A program made the position numbers and the translations under genes. Positions 49,901-61,124 of a DNA stretch of 64,000 nt are shown here, piece after piece; within the stretch, counting starts at the first letter, position 1; every line of letters starts with the position of its first letter. This DNA is from Catenaria anguillulae PL171. Lineage: Eukaryota; Blastocladiomycota; Blastocladiomycetes; Blastocladiales; Catenariaceae. Under the pieces are notes generated by a model. It did no database searches and was not told the DNA's origin. It worked only from the letters and a program-made list of their open reading frames with translations. The DNA lies in NCBI GenBank assembly GCA_002102555.1, contig MCFL01000007.1, forward strand, positions 186,001 to 250,000, read 5' to 3'.

Positions 49901-51718
49901 ACAACTTTATCATTCGACGAGATCTTTTTGCTCAAGCAGTGCGTCAGCTTTTGGCCTCGTGTGACATCCGTCAAGAACTTACCCGTGATCGTGCAGATTT
50001 CCAATTTTTCAACAAAGCTTGCCCAATGGAATCAGATCAAATTCAAGGAGATGGATGACTATTACAATCGAATCAACAACTTGTCGTTGGATCTACTCGC
50101 TCGCCAGCGCAACCTGCTCGACACGTTCACAATTGAGCAGTCCTTTATTCAAAGTGTACGTAGTTGCGTTCACACCCAGGTAATCTTTACTGATGCGACG
50201 TTACTTGTCACTCGACAGGCGTATGAGCGCGACGTCCGGCTCGGGGCCTCCATCAAAGCGTCGGAAATCTTTCTCGAGCTATCCACCATTGGATCCGAGT
50301 TGAGCGAGCTGAAAAAGGCCCGGCGCGTCGAGGAAAAGTTGATTCGCGCTCGTGTGCGTGAAGAGTATGAGGAGCTTGTTGCCGAGCTTTCGTCACAAAT
50401 TCACAAACTCAAGGCCCGGTTTACTGAGTTTCGAATCAATTCCGTCGACGAGGTCTTGTCAGCCCTGTCCGAGGTCAAGCGCGACGATTTACTTGCCTTC
50501 ATTGGCAAAGACTATCACGCCAACGCGGCCACGACGGGCAACACGATTATCAGCCTTCAAGAGACCATTGATGAGATTCGCAGCGACAATGCTGAGTTGA
50601 AGCAAGTGGTACGGCTGGTCGACCTCATCGTCATTGCCATAAGTGCGTTTGCTCACTGTTGCCTGCCCAAACATACAGATGTCCAAGCTCAAAAGCATGT
50701 ACGCATTGAAATCCATGACCAGCAAATCCGTCTTTACCAAAAAGATTACAAGGCTCGTGGAGGAAAAGCGAGTGGCGGAAGAGCGGCTGTGGGAAAGTTA
50801 TCGCGAATCCGAGGTTCGGGAGCGAGTCTTGCGAAAGAACCTGGTAAAGACGCAAAAGGAACTGGTCTCAATTCAAACCCACCACGAAGTTCTCAAGCGT
50901 CAGCTCAAGGAGGAACAACGAGCCAAGGAGTTGCTGCAAAAGGCTCTGTCTATGCACGTGTCCGAGAATAAGGCGTCCATGGAAATGGCGAGCTTGCGCA
51001 AGGTGGAGACATTTACGCGATTCGAGTTCGAGCGCTTGCTTGAGGAGAACAAGAAGCTCAACGACGAGTGCTCGTCCTTGCGCCTGGAGGTTGCTCGGCT
51101 GCAGACGGTATTGCAGGCCCAGGAGTGGCGGTTGGCGACAAAGCAGCGGCTGCGCATGTCCCCGTCTCGCCCGTCCTCACCATCGGCTCGTCCGTTGCAC
51201 TCTGCTGCAGCATCGCGGACAATGGGCGCATCAAATCCCGATATCCTACAAAGTGCTCAGAATTCGGTCTTTTCTCAGCCCCAGTCCCCCGAACAATTTC
51301 TTCTTCGGCCAACATCCGCGTTGCCGGCACCCATGGCTGTGGACCGAGGACTTCAGCATCAAGCGCTCACAGAGGTGTCGCCTGCACACTCGTCCAAGGC
51401 TCGGCCGTCGACAGCAAGGCGCCAGCTGACGCCATCCACAGTTTTCCACGCTAAAAGTACTTCCAGCAGTGACTTGATTCGAGAAGAGATTACGCTTCAA
51501 ATGCGAGACCCCGTTTCTCCGCGGCGACCCATGACAGCAAAGAGGGAACGCATCTTGACTATGCCTCGTACGTCCTCAATGCTTGCTTTTCGTCAATATG
51601 AGCTGTGTGTGAGCGTCCAAGTTCACCACTACCGATTGTCGATTCTCCTGCAGATATTGGATCCGGTAGCCGCCCGGGTTCTGGAATTGTGTCAAGATCC
51701 CCAAGCAACAAGCAGTAG
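43950..51718 (+). CDS. Giant coiled-coil protein, CCDC162-like (DUF4549 family)
   Basis: Protein of roughly 2,300 residues in at least 14 exons. Clear exons: 43950-44072, 44147-44244, about 44302-44428, about 44474-45011, 45251-45616, 45677-46045, 46123-47664, 47731 to about 47930, 48001 to about 48090, about 48140-49115, 49180-49746, 49819-50155, 50219-50608, 50679-51568, 51654-51718. Frame breaks occur near 44535, 44560 and 50020. Long amphipathic helices dominate: LIQFFRQRILSLVQERQLLL, TFLQLRYLKTRELRMVLLRQ, EIEAYIEDIFHQTNLESLEV-like text, and a C-terminal coiled coil (KKITRLVEEKRVAEERLWES to LRLEVARLQTVLQAQEWRLA). A Ser/Pro tail ends in SGSRPGSGIVSRSPSNKQ. Layout and several segments recall CCDC162, a poorly studied family I associate with ciliated lineages. 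Family assignment is from memory and moderately confident; the gene itself is certain. Confidence 0.6.
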
Positions 51719-52369
51719 CAGGCGTTGCTGCACTTACACGGAATCACTTGGCTGCGTATGCTATGGCGACCTACCTACCCGCCAATCCCACCGCGGATCG
51801 CTCGATATGTTTCCTATACCTGTTTCCCACAACTAGGATCAGGATGATGCACGTTGTTGGTGCCTTCAAGTTGCTGCGGACGAGCGATGAATCATTGCCA
51901 TGTATAGACTGCAGGCAGTTGGCCTTCTCATCCGCAATGACTGAGATAATTGAATTGTTTGCGAGTGGATTTGGTGGCCCCTTGTCACAAACAGTTTCAT
52001 GTGGAATCAATGTCTGCCGTCCCTCATGCATCCGCCGTTGAATCAGAGTCGTTTCCCCCCGCACCATGACACGCTTCTCTCCTTCCGTGCAGGCGGAGGC
52101 ACCTGAATGCGATTGAAATATTGTTGGACAAGCAATCAATCCAAGTCAACTTGCAATGTCCAAATGCACTGGTCAGCACAGTAGACAGCTGAAAAAGCAG
52201 TAACACGATGTCCCTGGTACAAATACGAAGCGACGTCCTCTGTCCAGCATCAAGTGACAGGTTCTTCATTTTCGTCTCTCTTGTGACTGTAGAACCTTGG
52301 CTTTCGCCCACGTACCTCACTCTTCCATTCAAGCAACAAGCGCTGGCTCGCTTCTTCAACTACGACATC
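51719..52369. other. Intergenic region
   Basis: About 650 bp between two plus-strand genes. A minus-strand frame (51771-52139) is open but has no recognisable content. Nothing else noted. Confidence 0.4.
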
Positions 52370-52867
52370 ATGGCACATCTCACTCTCTGGTCGTTTGTCA
52401 CATTCGCGACTCTTGCCCTGCTGCTGCTGGTCAGCTTTGCGCCTTCCCATCTCTCGGTCGTTGCGTCCCCTCTTCCCGAACCTCAACAACGTGGCGGTAC
52501 GTCGGACGCTCGTATTCTTATTGACAGTCTTTTTTTTACTGAGTCACGTTTTTCTGCATCCTAGGCCGTCGTGGACCCGCTCGCGGGGGAGCTGCTCGCC
52601 AACGCGGTCCGCCGCCCGCTCGTGCCCGCGGTGGTGGGGTGGCCGCGGCCGTCAAGGAGGAGGTGCTGGGCGAGGAGAGAGGTGCTCCACCACCCCACCG
52701 CCGCCACCGCCAGCGGATCCGGCTCAGATTGAACTTGCGCGAGAACAAGCTCGGCAGAGGGCGATCGACCTGGCGTTGCAACGTGGTATGATCCCAACAA
52801 CGAGGGCGAGCTCGCGGCAATTATTGACGAGTTGATTGAGAATGTGGACAATGGTTTCGAGGTGTGA
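52370..52867 (+). CDS. Small secreted Arg/Gly- and Pro-rich protein (frame breaks)
   Basis: The ATG at 52370 opens a strong signal peptide (MAHLTLWSFVTFATLALLLL, cleavage near SVVA|SP). A donor at 52498-52499 (GTACGT) and acceptor at about 52561-52563 (ATCCTAG) join PEPQQRGG to an Arg/Gly-rich part (RRGPARGGAARQ). Further on a poly-Pro run leads into DPAQIELAREQARQRAIDLA and finally DPNNEGELAAIIDELIENVD, stop at 52865-52867. These last parts lie in other frames: one missing C in the CCCC run near 52694 and one missing base near 52786 would connect everything into a protein of about 145 residues. The helical acidic end suggests a small folded domain. Function unknown. Confidence 0.5.
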
Positions 52868-53213
52868 TCTGTTCCCAGCAAATGTGATCGGACTACGACG
52901 ACGAAGTTGGGCGACGGCACTCGAAGTGGAGGCAGGGTCTCGTCGCGAGTACGTATGGTGAATGTGTCAAGTCTTGAATCAATTCATTTCATCGTATCAT
53001 TTCATACACCGTTCTCAGAAGAAAAAGGTTTGACCGACTTGGTCGTGTGGGGTCCAAGGAAGCGACATGACTATTGCAATATTGTTCACAACGATGTTGT
53101 GAGAGATACACGGATAGCGGGTAGCGGGAGCTAATGGAAGGTGGGGAAGGGGAAAATGTGTGTACAAGTGTACAAAAAAAAGGCAAGAAAGCAAAACAAG
53201 ACTTAAGCACGCT
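52868..53213. other. Convergent 3' intergenic region
   Basis: About 345 bp between the stop of the small secreted protein and the stop of VPS10. It contains an A-run (ACAAAAAAAAGG near 53173) and no gene. Confidence 0.4.
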
Positions 53214-56200
53214 TCAATCTTCGTCAAGCAGGGATGTGGACGATTCACCATGGTACATGCCAGGCCGCAGCCGACTGTACCTCACACGGTACCGGACCCG
53301 ATCCACCATGTGGCAAACCAATCCAGAACACGTTGCACTGACGGAATTTCTCGTGGCACGAGGTTGGCAAAGTCTCCACCACGGCGTTTGAAGGTCCAGC
53401 CCCAATACCCAAGGCCGGCGCAGGAAATGGGAACCAAAAACAGTGCGATCCATCCGCCTGCCGACATTCCGCTCCCGCAAATGTGCTCATTGAGCTTGTC
53501 CAGTTCGAGCCCGCCAACGCATTCCGAAAGTGGGTGCTTGCGATAGCCAGATGGGACACCCCGGCGGGGCCATCGCATTGAAGGTTTTGATTGGCGTCGA
53601 TGGGGACGCAGTCGCCAGAGCCATTCTTTTGGAAACCAAAGTCGCTAATGATCAAAAATGTATCAGTGAGTCTCGCTCGGAAGTTATCGTGAAGGGCGAG
53701 CAACAAAAAAAAACGAAGCGTACCACTCGAAGTCTTCTCGGGCACAAGCACAACGTTGGACATCCGTCTTGACCACTTCTTGTTGCGTCAAGATGCACAA
53801 TCCCGCCCTTCCTTGCGCCGGTAGTAGGTTGTCCGCTTGCCAAAGAAACACTTGCTACTGTCCAAGGTCCATGGTTCGTAATCACTCTGCTCCGCATTGG
53901 CCAAATCCAGTTTGCACGGCCGCTGCCGCATCGACGAGAAATCAAGCACGTGCATGACTTGTTTCTGATCTGCGACCCGAGTGCCAAACAACAAAAACGT
54001 CTGCCCAGTCCCGTCGGGCCGCGTAGTGATGTTTGGAACCGCACCTCGCTGCTGGCCGCCTCGGGCACGCCTGACTGGCCCGGCTGGGCAACAATCCGTT
54101 GGTGCGGAAAGACTTGCCATCGTCCAAGCTGTACTTGATCTCGCTGACGGGCTCCTCGTCGTTGACAAGCAAATGATCCCGCCGTGGTCACCAAACTCGT
54201 ACTGGAACGCTCCACGCTGCACCTCACGCCACGTCCGACCAGCATCTCGTGTCAAATACACGTTGCCCTTGCCGTAATCGCCCAACCGATCGCCCACATT
54301 GCCCACCCCAAAAACAGACCCGGGGCAGAGACAGAGTCAAACACATTCTGCGGATCCCGGCGCTCTGTGTACGAATGCAAATGCAGGGCACACGTATTGC
54401 GGTCGTTGCGATCCTTGCAAGCAATCGGTTCGCCGCGCGCATCGCGCTCGGGCGGCGTCAAGAACGACCACGTGGATCCGTCGTCGTACGTCATGACAGT
54501 TTGCAACTTCTTGGGCTCGTTCCGCGTGGCGACATCGGCAACGTTTGCGACCACGTTGAGCACGGCAATCCCGGGAATCCCTTGAATCATTTCGTAATCA
54601 ACAAAGCCGTTGGAGTTTTGGTTGGTGTTGTCATGCACGAGCGAAAACAATGTCCCGTTGAAATTGGACTTGAACAAGCGGCCGTACTCGCGGTCCTTTG
54701 TTCGGCTGAGCGCCACGTTGACCAGCAACGCGCCCGAGTGACCAGGGAGCGTCGTGACGCCTTGGTGAGCAGCATCCAGATTTGCTGGAAATTGGGCACG
54801 GCCAAACACCTCGAGATCGCGCGACACCATGAGACCCATCTTGTCGCCCGCATCCTGAGTAATGCCGACCAAGTACTCGCCCTCAACCGTTAAATCGGCA
54901 ATGCCCTTGAGCACGGTCGACTTGTCGTTGATGAAGTAGTCGTCGCTGTACACTACATCGTTTTCAATGATGCACACGGTACCGTGACGGGACACGAGCG
55001 TGAATTGCCTTGTCCGTGCCCAAGAACACGACTTGACGTTGGCCATGAGCAAGTGCCAGTTGGCGCCACCATCCTTGGTAAAGAAGGCTGTGGTACGGCA
55101 GAGACCCGTGCCAGGGGGCAGGCGTGGCCCGTGAAGAGAAGCCAGTCGGGTTCTTCAGAGTGGACCGACAGTGGTACGACACCTTGGACGACTTTTCCGG
55201 GGAAGCGAGACTTTGTATACGTCTTGCCGCCATCGGAACTGCGAAGGAGCTCGTTGTCCTTTGCGAGGTACACCTGAAAGAGAAGACGCGACAGCAGTGA
55301 GTAATTGTAGCTGATCAACAGAACACGGACCATATGAAAGCGTACAGTTTTGCCAAGGGGATGCAAAAACAGTCCGCGGATGTCGTTTTCAACAAAACCC
55401 ACGTCCGTCCTTCGTCAGGACTATATTGAACCCGTCCCGCCTGGTCCAGCATAACAACCGACTTGTGCGCCGTGAAGACATGAGCAATGATGGGCGAAAC
55501 GAGTTCGACCTGGCGGACGATTGTTCCATATCAGAACTTGGCGGAAAAGTAGAAAAACCGTTGTGGGCAAAGAAACGAACCTGTTTGTTATACAATATGG
55601 AAGGTGCCGGTTCGTTTTCACGGCCACAAACTCGAATGACCTTACTCGGCACATCTTGCCCACCCTTGCACACGCTGGCGGCAATCTTTCGATACCCGCT
55701 CCGAGACAAGTACTCGTCCCATCGGCACAGTTGGCAGGCTTGTCTGGATCTGGTCCCTTGAGAACACACTGGCCAGCGGCATTGCGCCAAAAGCCCTTGT
55801 CGCTGTGTGTTGGAAACCGTCAGCGATAGTTCAACAGAGCATGACCGTGAGCACAATGAACGAACCATTCATAGTCATCCATGTCGCATTCGCAAAACTC
55901 CTTGGTAATGGTGACATCCAATGCGCCAACAATACAACGGACATCTCTCTTGCGCCTCGGGTGACGCAAGCGCTCACCCAGCGAGCACATTTGACCCCTG
56001 GGCCCAGCCAACGTCCAAGTTCCATATCCTCTCGCTTGCACGCCCTTGCTGATTGAGAGAAATCCACCGATACGACCCGCTGTGTACCTGCATCATCGAT
56101 TCCAAACACATGGACCACGGCCTGCTTCCCGTCAGCATCCGCCACAAGCCCAGCAATTTCGTAAAATTTGACGCCTGCGCCCAAGGACTGGTCCTGCCAA

Positions 56201-59200
56201 GTTGCCCCGAAATCCCACGACCACTTGATGGACGACACGGCGCCGGTAAAGGCGCGCGCAAGCACAATGATTCCGCCCCGATCAAGGATCGCTGCCCGGT
56301 GCGGTCCATCTGCAACTTTTGCCCAATGACGGCCACCATCGATAGTGAGAAAAGTATCGGCACTCTCTGGCGGTCCCAAGTACGTCTCATCATTTCCAGA
56401 CTTGCCAATACCCACAATGATCCCGCCAGCGGCAGCCGCCGAGACGAGCGGCGGGAACGCGGCCATTGACCCGGCGTTAAACAGCTGAACAAAGCAAGCA
56501 TCGTCGCACTCTCTCGAAGGCAACCGTTGCCAAAGTCCACCGTCATTGTATGTGATCCAGGATTGGATCTTTTTGGATGCAGAGCGGCCCGATCGGATGG
56601 CGTCGGCGTTGGTCACTCGATTTGCAATTGCCACAGCACGGGTACCGAATGGGCGAGTGAAATCGACAATGGATCCTCCGAGGCCGCCGCGGTTGGTGTC
56701 GGCAAATGACAGCGAAAACTCTTGGCCGGTTCCGTCAGAAGTAAATAGGGCTCCCATTTCGCGGCCGTCGATGCCCGTTTGGACAATGTCGAGGAAGACG
56801 CGGGCGGCCGATGAGGAAAGAACGGTAAACGCGCGCTTGTTAAGCGACATGTCGGGAGGGAATTCGATGGCGTGGAATATAGTGCCGTCCGAAGTGACTT
56901 TTACACTGAGCTTGTCGCCATCCACCTGAATAGAGGCATTGGTCGAGTTAGCCTAAATGGGGTGGTGGGTACAGCCCACAAGGACAACGTGGACATACCT
57001 CGGCAGCAAGCAAGAACCCATGGTCCACGAAATAGTCAATCACGTTTTTCAGCAACCTCGTCCGACTTTCTGCCTGGTATGCCACCATTCGCGATCGTTG
57101 CCCAACGCAAAATCATCCTGCAACATGGACCCCTTTTTCAGCGCAAAGAGGCGCAGTAAACTTGGTCATCGGCAACCTTCTTGAACTCGACATCGCGAGA
57201 CCACAAGCACTTTGAGACATATGTGTCCAACTCGGTCCACGTCTTGCCATTGTCCTTGGACACGCTCGCCACCGTGTGGCACTCGTCGGGGCTCGGGCAA
57301 TCCTTCGCGCCAACGTACACGATCCAATCAGGGTGTTCCGGGTGGAAGTCAAACATGCGAGCGCCGATCGCGTTGGGCGGGTTCGGTACGGGCACCTTAG
57401 ACCAGCCTTCGCCGCCATTGTCCGAATAAAACACCTCGCCATTGACGAGCGCGGCAAATAATCGCTCGGGTACATGTTCGTGCTGAACCAACAGGCCGAC
57501 ATCCCTGAGCGAGTCCTTCCACGTGCGCCCGCCGTCCCGTGTATGGTACATTGTGCCGAGTGCCGTCTTGACAACCAGCGTGGATGGGGGCAACACAATA
57601 GTTTGCGCCACGGCCGCGCCCGATGGAAATGTGTGTGTGTTGACAGAGACAGCGCCGGATGCTGCGCACTCGCGCTTGACGGTGGCGTCCTTTGTCAACC
57701 CACCCTTGCACATGTTGCCCGGAATCTTGCGCCACCCGGACGAGCCGTCATATGTGCCCACGCAATTCTTGGGCAGCAACGGGTCGACGGCGCCCTTGGC
57801 CAGCACACACCCGCCTTTGCCGTCGGGTTCAAAGTTGAGGTCGCATTCAAAGTCGTCTGCTTCGCACGGGCAAGTGTCAAACTTGGGCTCGGGAACACTG
57901 GTTGCACCAACAAGACAATCTGCGCCGGGCTTGACTCGCCGCAAGGAAGTGGTGCGGCCCATGACGCATTCGCCCTCGACCTTGATCTTCCACGTTTCGA
58001 AATCCGCATCTCCGCATTTGCGGGAAAATACACTTGCAAAGTCCACGTGCGCCACAGCAAACTGGCCGCGCTTGTCCGTGGTGTCCCGGACCACGCCGAA
58101 AACGAGTAGCGAGCTCGACAAGCTTTGTGCATCGGTCATAAGCGCGCGCACCGCAAACGTGTGCGGCAAGACAACCTTGTTCCACGACTTGCCGACATCT
58201 TTCGAGTACAAAAGCTCGTTGGTCACGGAATCCATGTCGACGAGCACCAACAGTGACCCAGAGTCGAGAAGCCGGTAATGGTGAACGCCTTCTTGGACGT
58301 GGTTCCAAGTGACCCCGCCATCTGTACTGACAAACATGCTCGCTTGCCTGACATCCGTCAAATGCGTGCCCACATTGCCCACGCCCGTCAGCAAGCCCGG
58401 TGCCGATCGCTCGCTAAACATCTTGCCCACAACGCCCAGCCCAGCCGTGACCGAGTGCAAATGCAGCGCGCACTCGTCGCCCGAACAAGCGGGCCACTCG
58501 CGGCCATGCACGTCGCGGTCTGGTCGTTTCAGCGCATGCCAATGCCCGCCCTCGTCCCATGACACGCGACTCACGGCCTGCCCGCGTTCGGGCACGAATT
58601 GATTGGCAAGCATGACGCCTGCGAGCCACTCGATGCGCTCGAAATCGGTCGCTCCGGACAGCGAGCGGCGCGTGTACGGGAGTGATGTTTGGAAGTAGGT
58701 GCCATTGGAGTTGGACGTGAAGAGCGTGCCAGTGATGGTGGTGCCAGTGAGCACGTCGACCGTGAGCGAGTAGGGTTGTGATTCAAGGATGGTGTAGGCG
58801 TTTTCGCGAAGGGGCGAGGAGGAACCCGAGGTCGAAGGGAACCGCGCAAGAGACCATGACCGGCCGTCCAGGGACGTGTAAAGATCGAGATCAGCGCCGC
58901 GATCGGCGGGTAGCTGTCAAAGAATATCAAATGTGAACACGCAAGGAGCAAGGCGCAACGGGGATCAGGAGCTTAATCAACGTACAATGGCTGCAGTCAC
59001 AAACTTTTCAACCACGCTCAACCCAACCACACCTGCGGATGGTGCAACCGCCCCACCAAAATCCAAAACTTGCTTGTCGTTGGCGAAATAGTCGGTACTA
59101 GAAACCACGCGATAATCAAACGGCGTGCGCGGCCCGCGGTTCATGTCCTTCCAAGCAACACACAAGACAAGTCTGTCGTCTGCCAGTTGCATCTCCTTTG

Positions 59201-59792
59201 TGGACTTTGCAAACTTGCATTCCTTGACCCTCTGCAACATGCGCTTGGGTGGCGATTTGAACCCGTCCGTGGTCACAAATGATTCATCCACACACCCGGG
59301 CGAGCACCGTTGGCCCATAAAGATGACATGCCCGATCTGCGTGGCATGAAACGCCAAGGGCATGCGCATGGTCGGGCTTGGCGGCGCGGGCGTATCGAAG
59401 GCGGCCCATGTCGCGCCGCGGTCGCGCGTGACCACATGGTGTGTGCCCGAGGCAATGACGAATGCGGTTTGCGGCTCAAACGGGTGGAGAATGACTTGCA
59501 AGAGCCGGTCCGACGCAGGAATGAGTTGTGTGAGTTGATTGAGGTCGGTCCATTGCTTTCCGGAATCGGTGGAGAGGAGCAGCGAGCGGGAGGGTGCCGA
59601 GATGGCGGGGAGGAGCAGCGCCGAGGATGAGCCCGGGAAGAAGGACAGCTGGCGTGGCGACTCGCGCAGGTAGCTTGTTGTGAATTGGAGCTGGGATTGC
59701 GCGTATGCTTGGGAGAGGAGCAGGGACAGCGTGATTAAGGTGGCCAGGAGCGAGGAAGACGAAAGCGAGCGTCGGCTTGGCATTGCGGTCAT
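53214..59792 (-). CDS. VPS10: VPS10/sortilin-type sorting receptor with three VPS10 modules
   Basis: Type I trans-Golgi receptor that sorts cargo to vacuole or endosomes; roughly 2,000 residues. The start at 59792 opens a signal peptide (MTAMPSRRSLSSSSLLATLI). First exon 58986-59792, then 72-nt intron 58914-58985. Asp-box repeats (STDSGKQW, STDGGVTWNHV, SKDNGKTWTEL, TRDGGRTWKD) mark beta-propellers. Three propellers are each followed by a Cys-rich 10CC module: near 57900-57650 (CPCEADDFECDLNFEPDGKG), near 56000-55650 (CVLKGPDPDKPANCADG) and near 53860-53500 (CVPIDANQNLQCDGPAG, YRKHPLSECVGGLELDKLNE). A membrane helix (SAGGWIALFLVPISCAGLGY) and a tail follow; the tail ends SSTSLLDED, an acidic dileucine-type sorting signal, in another frame. 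One-base breaks lie near 57134, 57053 and in the tail. Yeast Vps10 has two modules. Confidence 0.88.
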
Positions 59793-60226
59793 GGAGACGG
59801 GTGTCGGAAAGGGCGATCGAGACTTGGCTGTCTGCGTGGTGGCTGCCGGGCGCGTCGCGGGGCGAGCCAGCAACATGGTGGTGGTTTCTCGCGAGCGTGT
59901 TGATGAGGAAGGTAACGGTTATAGCGGTTGCATAGAGTGCTTTTCACTCGATTATCATCCAAATCTTACGCAATTTCCTCGCGATCGATCGCAACTAAAC
60001 GGCAGCTGCCTGCATACTCCATATGTATGATGCAGCGGGCGATCTGCTGAGCAATCGGCGGCCGGGCCTGCCAGCCACGTGGCACCTCGGGCACTCGACC
60101 TGCACCTCGACTGACGGCGATGTCGCTTGCAATGCCATTGCACTTGCAGAGACACTCCTCGCGTCCTCGCAATGAATGCATCGCCAAGGCAACCCCACGC
60201 AATTGCTCCGCAAATCGCCTTCATCA
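59793..60226. promoter_or_regulatory. Bidirectional promoter region, VPS10 / MCFD2-like gene
   Basis: About 435 bp between the start codons of two divergent secretory-pathway genes. A run of GATCGATCG near 59982-59990 and a CATATGTATG stretch near 60020 are the only patterns seen. A shared promoter is inferred from spacing. Confidence 0.4.
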
Positions 60227-60944
60227 ATGTCGCCGCCAACTTCCCTCAGAGCCCTGTTCCTGGTGCTTGCCGCCGCCATCGCCCTCACGTTGCTCCTTGC
60301 ATCAGGACCGTGTCTCGCGGGCGGTCCAGGTCGTGGCCATGCGGGCGCAGTCCTCAATAAGAAAGAGAAGCACAGCAATTACTTCCCGGATCATGCCAAG
60401 GAGTACTATGCAATATGCTGCTGCCTCGGTGCCCAAGCAATACCAGGCGTGCACTGACTGTGATCCTTGGGCTCTTCTCAGACAATTCCTCGATAAGCTC
60501 AAGAAGTCAGGCCTTGGCGACATTTCGCAGGGTGAAGCAAAGTTCTACTACGTCAGTCCTTTACGACTTTCCTGTCAGTTTTTCCTATCCTTCTTTCTCG
60601 CTTACACGCCCTCGTGGGGCCCAAACATGTAGTTTTCCTCCTTTGACACGAACGCTGACGAACATCTCGATGGGACCGAACTCCGTTCTGCGCTGCTTGA
60701 TTACGAGTACGACGAAAAGACAACCATGCAAGATGTCGAAGATGCTGTCGATGCCATCCTTATGGAGGACGACGTGGACAACGAGTGCGTCTCTGCACCC
60801 TTTCCTCATCGTCGCCAGCGTCTCTTGACCTTGATGTGTCTGACTGACAATGTGCAAATGTATACATCACGCAGTGGCAAGATTTCTTGGAAGGAGTACT
60901 TGGCCTCGGAGTCTATTCACGAACAAATCTCGCCAGAAAACTAA
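60227..60944 (+). CDS. MCFD2-like EF-hand ER/Golgi cargo-receptor protein
   Basis: Small luminal calcium-binding protein of about 155 residues from exons 60227-60402, 60482-60551, 60633-60784 and 60875-60944. A signal peptide follows the chosen ATG (MSPPTSLRALFLVLAAAIAL). The splice joins give two EF-hands: FSSFDTNADEHLDGTELRSA and, across the last intron, EDDVDNDGKISWKEYLASE, the second loop only becoming perfect when donor GTGCGT at 60785 is used. The segment DISQGEAKFYYFSSFD matches the MCFD2 pattern (leader helix running into the first EF-hand). MCFD2 works with the lectin LMAN1 to export glycoproteins from the ER. An in-frame ATG at 60176 is an alternative start. It is divergent from VPS10. 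Confidence 0.82.
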
Positions 60945-61124
60945 GCGCGTTTGTCCATGCTCCCCAGTCGCAAGTTTGGTGTACATATAGCAGCATATCT
61001 GATGCCTCGAGTCTCTTTTCTGACTGCGCCTGCTTTCATACGGCCGATCTGTGAAACCGGAGGAGGGGGAACAGGTCCATACACCGGAAAACACATGACA
61101 GACTAAACGCAAGCTTCATGCAGG

